64,000 nucleotides of DNA, taken from the NCBI RefSeq assembly GCF_024971095.1, contig NZ_CP069717.1:558001-622000 (forward strand). Direction: 5' to 3'. The DNA comes from Microbacterium neungamense (lineage in GTDB: Bacteria; Actinomycetota; Actinomycetes; Actinomycetales; Microbacteriaceae). Under the pieces are notes generated by a model, which did no database searches, was not told the origin of the DNA, and worked only from the letters and a program-made list of their open reading frames with translations. The translations under genes and the position numbers were made by a program. Positions 41,869-49,829 of this stretch are shown here, in pieces (position 1 is the first letter of the stretch; every line of letters begins with the position of its first letter).

Positions 41869-43187
41869 GCGACGCGCGGAGCCGGCTGCTGCCGCAGGTC
41901 GTACACCCGCTTGTACTTCCCCTCGCTGCGCGGCAGCGCGCCCGGCTCCTCGACGCGGACGGCGACGCTCGAGCCGATGTGCGTCTTGATGCGCTGCGCC
42001 AGCACGGTGGCCGCCGCCTCGCACACCTCGCGGTCCAGCGCCGGATGCCGCTCGATGCGCACCGTCATGGCATCCATCCGCCCCTCGCGGCTCAGCTCGA
42101 TGACGAAGTGCGGGGTGAGCTGCTCGATGCCGAGCACCAGCTCCTCGATCTGGGTCGGGAAGATGTTCACCCCGCGCAGGATGATCATGTCGTCGTTGCG
42201 TCCCGTGATCTTCTCGATGCGCCGCATCGCCGGCCGCGCGGTGCCGGGCAGGAGGCGGGTGAGATCGCGTGTGCGGTAGCGGAGCACGGGGAAGGCCTCC
42301 TTGGTGAGCGAGGTGAACACCAGCTCGCCGAGCTCGCCGTCCGGCAGCGGCTCCCCGTCCTCGCCGATCACCTCCGGCAGGAAGTGGTCCTCCCAGATGT
42401 GCGGACCGTCCTTCGTCTGCACGCACTCGTTGCCCACGCCCGGGCCCATCACCTCGCTCAGCCCGTAGATGTCGACCGCGTCGATCGCCAGACGCCGCTC
42501 CAGTTCGGCGCGCATCTCGTTCGTCCAGGGCTCGGCGCCGAGCACGGCGACCTTGAGCGAGGTGGACGTCGGGTCGACGCCGGCGGCCTCCATCGCGTCC
42601 GCGATGGTGGGCAGGTAGCTGGGCGTGCACAGGATCGCGTCGGGCTGGAAGTCCTGGATCAGCTGCACCTGCCGCGCCGTCTGCCCGCCGGAGACCGGGA
42701 TCACCGTCGCACCCAGCCGCTCGATGCCGGCGTGGGCGCCGAGACCGCCGGTGAACAGGCCGTACCCGTAGGCGTTGTGAACCTTCATGCCGGGACGGAT
42801 GCCGGACGCGCGCAGCGACCGGGCGATCAGATCGGCCCAGTTGTCCAGGTCGCGCTGCGTGTAGCCGACCACGGTGGGCCGTCCGGTCGTGCCGGAGGAT
42901 GCGTGGATGCGGCGCACCTGCGCCATCGGCACGGCGAACATGCCGAACGGGTAGCTGCGGCGCAGATCCTCCTTCGTGGTGAACGGCAGGCGGCGCACGT
43001 CGGCGAGCGAGCGGATGTCGTCGGGGGAGACCCCGGCCTCGTCGAGCACGCGGCGGTAGTGCGGGACGTTCTGGTACGCGTGTCGCACGGTCCACTGCAG
43101 CCGTTCCAGCTGCAGCGCCTCCAGCTCGGGGCGGCTCAGCCGCTCGGCGGGGTCGAGCTCGGCGGCGGTTCCGGTCATCGTCGACAT
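41133..43187 (-). CDS. paaK: Phenylacetate-CoA ligase with apparent stop-codon loss
   Basis: ATP-dependent AMP-forming ligase that activates phenylacetate, the first pathway step. From ATG 43187 it has VRRIHASSGTTGRPTVVGYT (P-loop), AYGYGLFTGGLGAHAG, VDIYGLSEVMGPGVGNEC, and RNDDMIILRGVNIFPTQIEE. The family normally ends just after PRSEGKYKRVYDLR (about residue 430, near 41890). No stop occurs there, and the frame continues 250 more codons antisense to dhaM before a stop at 41133, with non-protein-like composition. The functional enzyme is probably 41890-43187. The extension is likely an artefact of a rearrangement that brought dha next to paaK. Confidence 0.88.
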   Translation of the reverse strand: MSTMTGTAAELDPAERLSRPELEALQLERLQWTVRHAYQNVPHYRRVLDEAGVSPDDIRSLADVRRLPFTTKEDLRRSYPFGMFAVPMAQVRRIHASSGTTGRPTVVGYTQRDLDNWADLIARSLRASGIRPGMKVHNAYGYGLFTGGLGAHAGIERLGATVIPVSGGQTARQVQLIQDFQPDAILCTPSYLPTIADAMEAAGVDPTSTSLKVAVLGAEPWTNEMRAELERRLAIDAVDIYGLSEVMGPGVGNECVQTKDGPHIWEDHFLPEVIGEDGEPLPDGELGELVFTSLTKEAFPVLRYRTRDLTRLLPGTARPAMRRIEKITGRNDDMIILRGVNIFPTQIEELVLGIEQLTPHFVIELSREGRMDAMTVRIERHPALDREVCEAAATVLAQRIKTHIGSSVAVRVEEPGALPRSEGKYKRVYDLRQQPAPRVAQRRTADAAARASAAVAASSAASAAARHCSAVTAASARATRPRARGVIDRLVAPRPTSTGASRGSPPASPQTPTGAPAVCPAEPMVAMRRSTAGCQGSLSAPSAGCCRSAAMAYWARSFVPMLTKSTTSSSSSAISAAAGVSIITPTRSSPAARAAAVKSRASSMVATMGAITSTCACSSAAARASARSWSCSRAGFRQETRSPRRPRAGFSSCSGVANGSGLSEPASSVRTTTFLPANGVSTPR

Positions 43188-43229
43188 CGGGGCTCCGGTT
43201 CGGTCGGGTATCAGGGGGTCATCGGCCTG

Positions 43230-45341
43230 TCAGGGGGTGGGGACGGGTTCGGACACCCGCTCCTTGCTGACCAGCGTCAGCACGTCGTACGTGGCGACGA
43301 TCTCGTCGTCCTGGTTCTTGATCACCGCGTCCCACCGCACCTCGCCGTAGTCGTCGGTCTCGCGCGGGGTGATCTGCTTCGCCGTGAGCTCCACCCGGAT
43401 CTCGTCGCCGGGTGACACCGGGGTGAGGAAGCGCAGGTTCTCCAGTCCGTAGTTGGCCAGCACCGGCCCCGGCTCGGGGTCCACGAACAGGCCCGCCGCC
43501 CAGGACACCAGCAGGTAGCCGTGCGCGACCCGGCCGGGGAAGAACGGGTTCGCGGCGGCCGCTTTCTCGTCCATGTGCGCGTAGAACGTGTCGCCGGTGA
43601 AGTGCGCGAAGGTCTCGATGTCCTCGAGGGTGACCTCGCGCGACGAGGAGACGATCTGATCGCCGATGCGCAGCTCGGCCAGCGACTTGCGGAAAGGATG
43701 CGTGCCCTCGGAACGCGCGGAGGCGCCCGGATGCCAGATGCCGGTGAGCGCGGTGAGCATCTCCGGCGACCCCTGCACTGCGGTGCGCTGCATGTGGTGC
43801 AGCACCGCGCGGATGCCGCCGAGCTCCTCGCCGCCGCCGGCGCGCCCCGGTCCGCCGTGCACCAGCGTGGGCAGCGGCGAGCCGTGCCCGGTGGAGGAGC
43901 GGGCGTCGTCGCGGTCGAGCAGCAGCATCCGGCCGTTGAAGGGGGCGATGCGGCGCGCCAGCTGCACCGCCTGCTCGGGGTCGTGCGTGGCCATGCTGGT
44001 GACCAGCGACCCGCCGCCGCGGGCGACGATGTCGGCGGCCTCCGCGATCGTGTCGTACGTGATCAGCGAGGACACCGGACCGAAGGCCTCGACGGTGTGC
44101 ACGACGTCGGCCTCCGCGTCGTCGAAGCGGAGCAGGATGGGCGCCACGAAGGCACCCTCCGGCGCCGGGCCGGTGCTGCCGTCCGCACGTCGCACCTCGG
44201 GGGACGCGGTGGAGCCGATCACCATCCGCCCGCCGCCGGCGGTGAGCCGCTCCACCTGACGGAGCACCTCGTCGCGCTGGGCGGCCGAGGCGAGCGGGCC
44301 CATGGTCACCCCCTCGGCGCGCGGGTCGCCGAGCACGGTCTTCTCCTCCAGCCGCGCCCGGACCGCGTCGACGACCGCATCCGCGGTCGCCGCGGGCACC
44401 ACGGCACGGCGGATCGCGGTGCACTTCTGGCCGGCCTTGCTGGTCATCTCGATCACGAGCTGGCGCACGTAGGCGTCGAACTCCGGCGTGCCGGGCACGG
44501 CGTCCGTGCCGAGCACGGACGCGTTGATCGAGTCGGTCTCCGCGGTGAAGCGGACCCCGCCGGTCTGCACCGCGGGGTGCGTGCGCAGGCTCTCCGCGGT
44601 GGAGGCGCTGCCGGTGAAGCCGACCAGGTCGCCTAGGCGCAGGTGGTCGAGCAGGGTCGGCGCGCTCCCGCTGATGAGCTGCACCGACCCGCTGGGCAGC
44701 AGCCCCGCGTCGACCAGGATCCGCACCATCGCCTCGGCGAGGTAGCCGGTGGGCGTGGCGGGCTTGATCACGGTGGGTACGCCGGCCAGGAACGCGGGCG
44801 CGAGCTTCTCCAGCGACCCCCACACCGGGAAGTTGAACGCGTTGATCTGCACCGCGACGCCGGGCAGCCGGGTGTACACGTGACGGCCCAGGAAAGACCC
44901 GTCCTTGGAGAGCGGCTCGACGGGCCCGTCGACGTACACGGTGCTGTTCGGCAGCTCCCGACGGCCCTTGCCCGAATAGGAGAACAGCACGCCGATGCCG
45001 CCGTCGATGTCGACCCACGAGTCCGTCTTCGTCGCCCCGGTGCGCGCGGACAGCGCGTAGAGCTCGTCCTTGCGCTCGGTGAGGGCGAGGGCGAACTGCT
45101 TGAGCAGCAGCGCGCGCTGGTGGAAGGTGAGCGCCCCCAGGCTCGCCTGCCCGACCGTGCGGGCGTACTCGAGCGCGCCGGCGATGTCGAGCCCGTCGGT
45201 GGAGACGCGCGCGATCACCTCGCCGGTCGACGCGTCGCGCACCTCGGTGGCGTGCGGTCCCTCTGCACCGGTGCCGGAGTCCGGCCGGAGGTCCGGGGTC
45301 CACCACTCGCCCTGGACGTAGCTGGGGAGGTAGTCGGTCAT
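43230..45341 (-). CDS. paaZ: Oxepin-CoA hydrolase / 3-oxo-5,6-dehydrosuberyl-CoA semialdehyde dehydrogenase
   Basis: A 703-residue bifunctional enzyme. The N-terminal aldehyde dehydrogenase (to about residue 520) has NAFNFPVWGSLEKLAPAFLA, the catalytic Cys in KAGQKCTAIRRAVV and EAFGPVSSLITYD. The C-terminal MaoC hotdog hydratase (about 545-690) has HFTGDTFYAHMDEKAAA, FPGRVAHGYLLVSWAAGLF. It opens the oxepin ring and oxidises the resulting aldehyde. ATG 45341 overlaps the paaH stop (ATGA). Confidence 0.95.
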   Translation of the reverse strand: MTDYLPSYVQGEWWTPDLRPDSGTGAEGPHATEVRDASTGEVIARVSTDGLDIAGALEYARTVGQASLGALTFHQRALLLKQFALALTERKDELYALSARTGATKTDSWVDIDGGIGVLFSYSGKGRRELPNSTVYVDGPVEPLSKDGSFLGRHVYTRLPGVAVQINAFNFPVWGSLEKLAPAFLAGVPTVIKPATPTGYLAEAMVRILVDAGLLPSGSVQLISGSAPTLLDHLRLGDLVGFTGSASTAESLRTHPAVQTGGVRFTAETDSINASVLGTDAVPGTPEFDAYVRQLVIEMTSKAGQKCTAIRRAVVPAATADAVVDAVRARLEEKTVLGDPRAEGVTMGPLASAAQRDEVLRQVERLTAGGGRMVIGSTASPEVRRADGSTGPAPEGAFVAPILLRFDDAEADVVHTVEAFGPVSSLITYDTIAEAADIVARGGGSLVTSMATHDPEQAVQLARRIAPFNGRMLLLDRDDARSSTGHGSPLPTLVHGGPGRAGGGEELGGIRAVLHHMQRTAVQGSPEMLTALTGIWHPGASARSEGTHPFRKSLAELRIGDQIVSSSREVTLEDIETFAHFTGDTFYAHMDEKAAAANPFFPGRVAHGYLLVSWAAGLFVDPEPGPVLANYGLENLRFLTPVSPGDEIRVELTAKQITPRETDDYGEVRWDAVIKNQDDEIVATYDVLTLVSKERVSEPVPTP

Positions 45342-46204
45342 CTCTCGTCCTCGTTCCATTCGTAGAAGCCGTGTCCGGTCTTGCGGCCGAGCCTGCCCTC
45401 GGCGACCATGCGGCGCAGCAGGGCGGGCGGCTCGAATCGCGGGCCGAGCGCCGCGGCGAGCTCCTCGGCGATCCCCAGACGCACGTCCAGCCCGACCAGG
45501 TCGGTGGTGCGCAGCGGGCCGACCGGATGCCGGTAGCCGAGCGTCATCGCCGCGTCGATGTCCTCGGCGCTGGCGACGCCCTCCTCCAGCATCCGTATCG
45601 CCTCCAGGCCGAGCATCACGCCCAGTCGCGACGAGGCGAACCCGGGGGAGTCGCGCACCACGATCGCCGTCTTCCCGAGACCGGTCACCCAGCCCCGGGC
45701 CCCCTCGACGACGGCCGGGTCCGTGGCCGCCCCGCGGACGACCTCGACGAGCGCCGACGCCGGCACCGGGTTGAAGAAGTGCAGCCCCAGGAAGCGCTCG
45801 GGATGCCGCCGGGAAGCGGCCAGGTCGTCGATCGAGATCGACGAGGTGTTCGTGGCGAGCACCGCGTCGCCGCCCAGAGCCGCCTCCGCCCGGGCGAGCG
45901 CCTCCTCCTTCAGTCCCCGGTCCTCGGGCACGGCCTCGACGACGAGGGCGTGCCCGGCGAAGCCGCCGGCATCCGTCCCGGTGCTGAGGCGGTCCGCGAT
46001 CACGTCCTCGGTCTCGGTGGCGTGTCCGCGCTCGACGGAGCGGCGGATGCTGTCGCGGATCCGCTCCCGCGCGGCATCCGCGCTCTGCCCGTCCCGCTCC
46101 ACGACGTGCACGCGCGCGCCGGCGAGGAGGAACGCATGGGCGATGCCCGCGCCCATCCGGCCGCCGCCGAGGACGCCGACCCGGTCCGGCACCTGCAGGG
46201 TCAT
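45338..46204 (-). CDS. paaH: 3-hydroxyadipyl-CoA / 3-hydroxyacyl-CoA dehydrogenase
   Basis: A 288-residue NAD-dependent dehydrogenase. The Rossmann motif GVLGGGRMGAGIAHAF is at the N-terminus, catalytic His in GLHFFNPVPAS and the dimer domain has DSPGFASSRLGVMLGLEAIR. It acts late in phenylacetate beta-oxidation. Coupled by ATGA overlaps to paaF upstream and paaZ downstream. Confidence 0.93.
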   Translation of the reverse strand: MTLQVPDRVGVLGGGRMGAGIAHAFLLAGARVHVVERDGQSADAARERIRDSIRRSVERGHATETEDVIADRLSTGTDAGGFAGHALVVEAVPEDRGLKEEALARAEAALGGDAVLATNTSSISIDDLAASRRHPERFLGLHFFNPVPASALVEVVRGAATDPAVVEGARGWVTGLGKTAIVVRDSPGFASSRLGVMLGLEAIRMLEEGVASAEDIDAAMTLGYRHPVGPLRTTDLVGLDVRLGIAEELAAALGPRFEPPALLRRMVAEGRLGRKTGHGFYEWNEDER

Positions 46205-46941
46205 CGTCCGCTCCTCCGCTCCAGGAACTCCGTCATCCGGCGGTGCTTCTCGCCGGACTCGAACAGCTCGGCCTGCAGCTCCTTCTCGATGTCCGGATGC
46301 TCGTGCCGCGGGGCGCGCAGGGCCCGCTTGGTGTGCCGGGTGGCGAGCGGGTCGTTCGCGGCGACCCGGTCGGCGATCGCGTGCGCCGCGGCGAGCAGCT
46401 CGTCGGCCGGGTGGATCGCCGACACCAGCCCCCACGCGAGCGCCTCGTCGGCGTCGAGGATGCGGCCGGTGAGCAGCAGGTCGCTCGCGCGCGCCGCTCC
46501 GACGATCTCGGGCAGCCGCCAGGTCGCACCGGCCGCGGCGATGATGCCGAGCCCGGTCTCCGGATTCCCGATCCGCAGGGTCGGGGCGGCGATGCGGATG
46601 TCGGCCGCGTACGCCAGCTCCGCGCCCCCGCCGAGGGCGTATCCGGCCACCGCCGCGATCACCGGCATCGGCAGCTCGCTGATGCGGATGAAGGCGGTCG
46701 CGTTGATCGCGCGCCGGGCGTCCTCGGCCCGTCGCTTCCGCAGCTGGGCGATGTCGGCGCCGGAGGCGAACACCCCGCCGGAGCCGGTGAGGATCAGGGT
46801 GCGCGGCTCCTCCTCGAGCTCGGCGCACAGCGCGTGCAGCGCGTCGACGGTGTCCTGGTCGATCGCGTTGCGCTTCTCCGGCCGGTTCAGGGTCGCGACC
46901 ACGCGGTCCGCGCCGCGCTCCACGAGCAGCGGGCCGGTCAC
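46201..46941 (-). CDS. paaF: Enoyl-CoA hydratase, PaaF-like (2,3-dehydroadipyl-CoA hydratase)
   Basis: A 246-residue crotonase with oxyanion segments GGVFASGADIAQL and GYALGGGAELAYAADIRI, a Glu in GNPETGLGIIAAAG, and the C-terminal helical KHRRMTEFLERRSGR. The sequence resembles PaaF more than PaaG. The GTG start at 46941 overlaps the thiolase stop (GTGA). Together with PaaH and PaaJ it completes the beta-oxidation of 3-oxoadipyl-CoA precursors. Confidence 0.85.
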   Translation of the reverse strand: MTGPLLVERGADRVVATLNRPEKRNAIDQDTVDALHALCAELEEEPRTLILTGSGGVFASGADIAQLRKRRAEDARRAINATAFIRISELPMPVIAAVAGYALGGGAELAYAADIRIAAPTLRIGNPETGLGIIAAAGATWRLPEIVGAARASDLLLTGRILDADEALAWGLVSAIHPADELLAAAHAIADRVAANDPLATRHTKRALRAPRHEHPDIEKELQAELFESGEKHRRMTEFLERRSGR

Positions 46942-48125
46942 GCCACCCGCTCCAGGATCATCGCGGTGCCCTGGCCGACGCCCACGCACATGGTGGCGAG
47001 GCCGAGACCGGCCTCCTCGCGCTCCATCCGGCCCATCAGGGTGACGACGATGCGGCATCCGCTCGAGCCGAGGGGATGCCCGAGCGCGATCGCCCCGCCG
47101 TCGCGGTTGACGATCTCGGGGTCCAGGCCGAGCCGGCGGATGGACGAGAGCGACTGGGTGGCGAACGCCTCGTTCAGCTCCACCGCGCCGAGGTCGGAGA
47201 CCGACAGCCCGGCCCGGCGCAGGGCCCGCTCGGTGGCCGGAACCGGCCCGAGGCCCATGATCTCGGGGGCAAGAGCGGCCGAGGTGGAGGCGACGATCCG
47301 GGCGCGCGGGGTCAGGCCGTAGCGGCGCACGGCTTCCGCGCTCGCGACGACGACGGCGGATGCCCCGTCGTTGAGCGAGCTGGAGTTGCCGGCGGTGACC
47401 ACCTCGCCGCCCGCGACCACCGGGCGCAGCGCCGCCAGCGCCTCCGCGCTGGTGTCCCGGCGCGGGCCTTCGTCGACGGTCACCTCGCCGGTGCGCGTGG
47501 GCACCGGCACGATCTCGGCGTCGAAGCGGCCGGCGTCGCGCGCCTCGACGGCGCGCTGGTGGCTGCGCAGCGCGAACGCGTCGGCATCAGCGCGCGAGAT
47601 CCGGTCGCGACGAGCGACCTCCTCGGCGGTCTCCGGCATCGAGAACGTGGCCTTCTCGCGCGCGGCGATCCGCGGGTTGACGAACCGCCAGCCGATCGAG
47701 GTGTCGAAGGCCTCGCCCGGCTTCGCCCAGGACCGCTCCGGCTTCGCCTGCACCCACGGGGCGCGGGTCATCGACTCCACGCCGCCGGCGACCATCAGCT
47801 CGGCGTCGCCGGCGCGGATCGCCTGCGCCGCCATCGCGATCGCCGACATGCCCGAGGCGCACAGGCGGTTGACGGTGACGCCCGGCACCTCGTCGGGGAG
47901 TCCGGCGAGCAGCACGGCCATCCGGGCGACGTTGCGGTTGTCCTCGCCGGCTTGGTTCGCGGCGCCGAGGATCACCTCCTCCACGGCGTCGTCCGGCACC
48001 CCGGCGCCGTCGATGGCGGCGCGCACCACGAGGGCGGCGAGATCGTCGGGGCGCACGCTCGAGAGCGCCCCGCCGTACCGTCCGATCGGGGTGCGCACAC
48101 CGCCGACGAGGAAGGCATCCGTCAT
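46938..48125 (-). CDS. paaJ: 3-oxoadipyl-CoA thiolase
   Basis: A 395-residue thiolase. Catalytic residues are Cys in NRLCASGMSAIAMAAQA (about residue 90), His in GGAIALGHPLGSSGCRI and Cys in MCVGVGQGTAMILE; NEAFATQSL is also present. It releases acetyl-CoA and succinyl-CoA. First gene of the paaJFHZK transcript, with a PaaR-like half-site 44-65 bp upstream. Confidence 0.93.
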   Translation of the reverse strand: MTDAFLVGGVRTPIGRYGGALSSVRPDDLAALVVRAAIDGAGVPDDAVEEVILGAANQAGEDNRNVARMAVLLAGLPDEVPGVTVNRLCASGMSAIAMAAQAIRAGDAELMVAGGVESMTRAPWVQAKPERSWAKPGEAFDTSIGWRFVNPRIAAREKATFSMPETAEEVARRDRISRADADAFALRSHQRAVEARDAGRFDAEIVPVPTRTGEVTVDEGPRRDTSAEALAALRPVVAGGEVVTAGNSSSLNDGASAVVVASAEAVRRYGLTPRARIVASTSAALAPEIMGLGPVPATERALRRAGLSVSDLGAVELNEAFATQSLSSIRRLGLDPEIVNRDGGAIALGHPLGSSGCRIVVTLMGRMEREEAGLGLATMCVGVGQGTAMILERVA

Positions 48126-48168
48126 ATTCCATCTCCATCGCGTGGAACGGCGGGTCGATGCTGCGCAT

Positions 48169-48190
48169 CTTTCCCTACCAATCGGTCAGT
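48169..48190. promoter_or_regulatory. PaaR-like operator upstream of paaJ
   Basis: Right half ATCGGTCAGT is a full match to the PaaR-type half-site; the left half (CTTTCCCTACCA) is degenerate. It lies 44 bp upstream of the paaJ start. Confidence 0.5.
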
Positions 48191-48283
48191 AAATCATGAC
48201 AGGACGGCGGAGCGGTCGCAAGGCGCGGTGGCGAGCGCAACATCCCGGTGCGCGCGAGGGTGCGCACGATGTACCCCGCTGAC

Positions 48284-48305
48284 ACTGACTGAACGATCGG
48301 TCAGG
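48284..48305. promoter_or_regulatory. PaaR-like operator upstream of the MHS transporter
   Basis: ACTGACTGAACG followed by ATCGGTCAGG. Near-complete match to the PaaR operator halves, sharing AACGATCGGT with the reverse complement of the paaA/paaI site. It ends 23 bp before the transporter ATG, so binding would block initiation. Confidence 0.65.
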
Positions 48306-48328
48306 ATTACCCGGACAATGGAGTTCAC

Positions 48329-49666
48329 ATGGCGGATACAGCGATCCGACGTCGCGAGGAGCGCCGCGTCCTCGCGGGCACCCTCGTCGGCACGACCATC
48401 GAGTGGTACGACTTCTTCATCTACGCCCAGGCCGCCGGCCTCGTCTTCGGCGGGCTGTTCTTCGCCCCGCTGGGGCCGACCGGCGCGCAGATCGCCTCGT
48501 GGGCGTCGCTGGGCATCTCGTTCCTGTTCCGGCCGCTCGGCGCGGTGATCGCCGGTCACCTCGGCGACCGGCTCGGACGCAAGCGGATGCTGGTGCTGAC
48601 CCTCATCCTGATGGGTCTGGCCACCTCGCTGATCGGCGTGCTGCCGACCTACGCGGACATCGGCGTCCTGGCCACCGTGATGCTCGTGCTGCTGCGCGTG
48701 CTGCAGGGCTTCTCGGCCGGCGGCGAGTGGGGCGGCGCCGCCCTGATGTCGGTGGAGCACGCGCCGGCCGGAAAGCGCGGCCTGTTCGGCGCCTACCCGC
48801 AGATCGGCGTGCCGATCGGCATGATCCTGGCCACGTTCACGATGTGGGTGCTGCGCTCCAGCATGACCGAGGAGGCCTTCCTGGCGTGGGGCTGGCGGCT
48901 GCCGTTCCTGTTCTCGATCGTGCTGATCGTCGTCGGGTACATCATCCGCCGCGCCGTCGAGGAATCCCCGATCTTCAAGGAGCTGCTCGAGCGCAAGCGC
49001 GAGTCCTCGGCGCCGCTGGCGACCCTGTTCCGGCACCACGGGCGCGAGGTGGTGCTCACAGCGCTGATCTTCATCGCCAACAACGCCGCCGGCTACCTGC
49101 TGATCGCGTTCTTCACGACCTACGTCTCCACCGTGGTGGGGATGCCGCAGCCGACGGCGCTGCTGATGACGACGCTGGCGTCGTTCGGATGGCTGATCTT
49201 CACGATGACCGGCGGCTGGCTGTCCGACCGGCTGGGCCGAGTGCGGACGTTCCAGATCGGCTACGGGCTGATCGCGGTGTGGGCGATCCCGATGTGGTTC
49301 CTCATCGACACCGGGAACGTCGGGCTGTACTTCATCGCGCTCTTCGTCCTCACGATCGGGCTGGGTCTCTCGTACGGTCCGCAGTCGGCGCTGTACGCGG
49401 AGATGTTCCCGGCGGACGTGCGCTACTCGGGCGTCTCGATCGGATACGCGCTGGGCGCGATCCTCGGCGGCGCCTTCGCACCGCTGATCGCACAGCTGCT
49501 CCTGCAGAACACCGGGACGTCGTGGTCGATCGGGGTGTACGTGCTGATCATCACGATCGTCTCGCTCGTGGCGGTGACGCTGGTGAAGGAGACGAAGGGT
49601 GTTCCGCTGGACACCCACAGCGTCGACGTGGAGGCCGCCCGCACGGCGGGCACGCGCACGCGCTGA
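48329..49666 (+). CDS. MHS-family MFS transporter (probable phenylacetate uptake)
   Basis: A 445-residue, 12-helix metabolite:H+ symporter. Signatures are TTIEWYDFFIYAQAAGLVFG, GHLGDRLGRKRMLVLTLIL (loop 2-3), LQGFSAGGEWGGAALMSVEH, and GGWLSDRLGRVRTFQIG. It is an intact paralogue of the frameshifted transporter at 10261. Position and the PaaR-like operator point to uptake of phenylacetate or a related acid, but specificity is inferred. Confidence 0.9.
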   Translation: MADTAIRRREERRVLAGTLVGTTIEWYDFFIYAQAAGLVFGGLFFAPLGPTGAQIASWASLGISFLFRPLGAVIAGHLGDRLGRKRMLVLTLILMGLATSLIGVLPTYADIGVLATVMLVLLRVLQGFSAGGEWGGAALMSVEHAPAGKRGLFGAYPQIGVPIGMILATFTMWVLRSSMTEEAFLAWGWRLPFLFSIVLIVVGYIIRRAVEESPIFKELLERKRESSAPLATLFRHHGREVVLTALIFIANNAAGYLLIAFFTTYVSTVVGMPQPTALLMTTLASFGWLIFTMTGGWLSDRLGRVRTFQIGYGLIAVWAIPMWFLIDTGNVGLYFIALFVLTIGLGLSYGPQSALYAEMFPADVRYSGVSIGYALGAILGGAFAPLIAQLLLQNTGTSWSIGVYVLIITIVSLVAVTLVKETKGVPLDTHSVDVEAARTAGTRTR

Positions 49667-49670
49667 GCGC

Positions 49671-49705
49671 GGCGGCCGGGCGGGCGCTCGTCCCGCCCGG
49701 CCGCC
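49671..49705. terminator. 14-bp perfect hairpin terminator
   Basis: GGCGGCCGGGCGGG (49671-49684) and its exact complement (49692-49705) with a 7-nt loop, starting 5 bp after the transporter stop. Likely terminates the plus-strand transcript. Confidence 0.75.
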
Positions 49706-49747
49706 ACTCACGGGCCGGGGTCAGACGCCCCCATCGCTCCCGTCTGT

Positions 49748-49792
49748 TTGTGCCGTCCTGCTGCTTCCGGGGCCCTGAAGCGACAGAACGGC
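49748..49792. terminator. Imperfect hairpin between convergent genes
   Basis: GTGCCGT and ACGGCAC arms enclose further pairing GCTTC/GAAGC around a GGGGCC apex. It lies 38 bp after the minus-strand E2 gene ends at 49830, so it may stop that transcript. A nearby CGGCACAAACAGACG (minus strand) also occurs at 5125-5139. Confidence 0.5.
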
Positions 49793-49829
49793 ACCAGGGG
49801 ATGCGCGGACCGCGGAAGGTGCGCGCCCG

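Noticed and set aside
41133..41890. Extra C-terminal domain of PaaK
   Set aside because: The 250-codon extension is entirely antisense to the conserved enzyme I domain of dhaM and is Ala/Ser/Arg-rich; treated as read-through after loss of the stop codon.
39253..43095. A 1280-codon open frame antisense to dhaM and overlapping paaK
   Set aside because: High-GC DNA leaves antisense frames open; its composition is Arg/Gly/Ala-rich shadow sequence and the real genes dhaM, dhaL and paaK explain the region.
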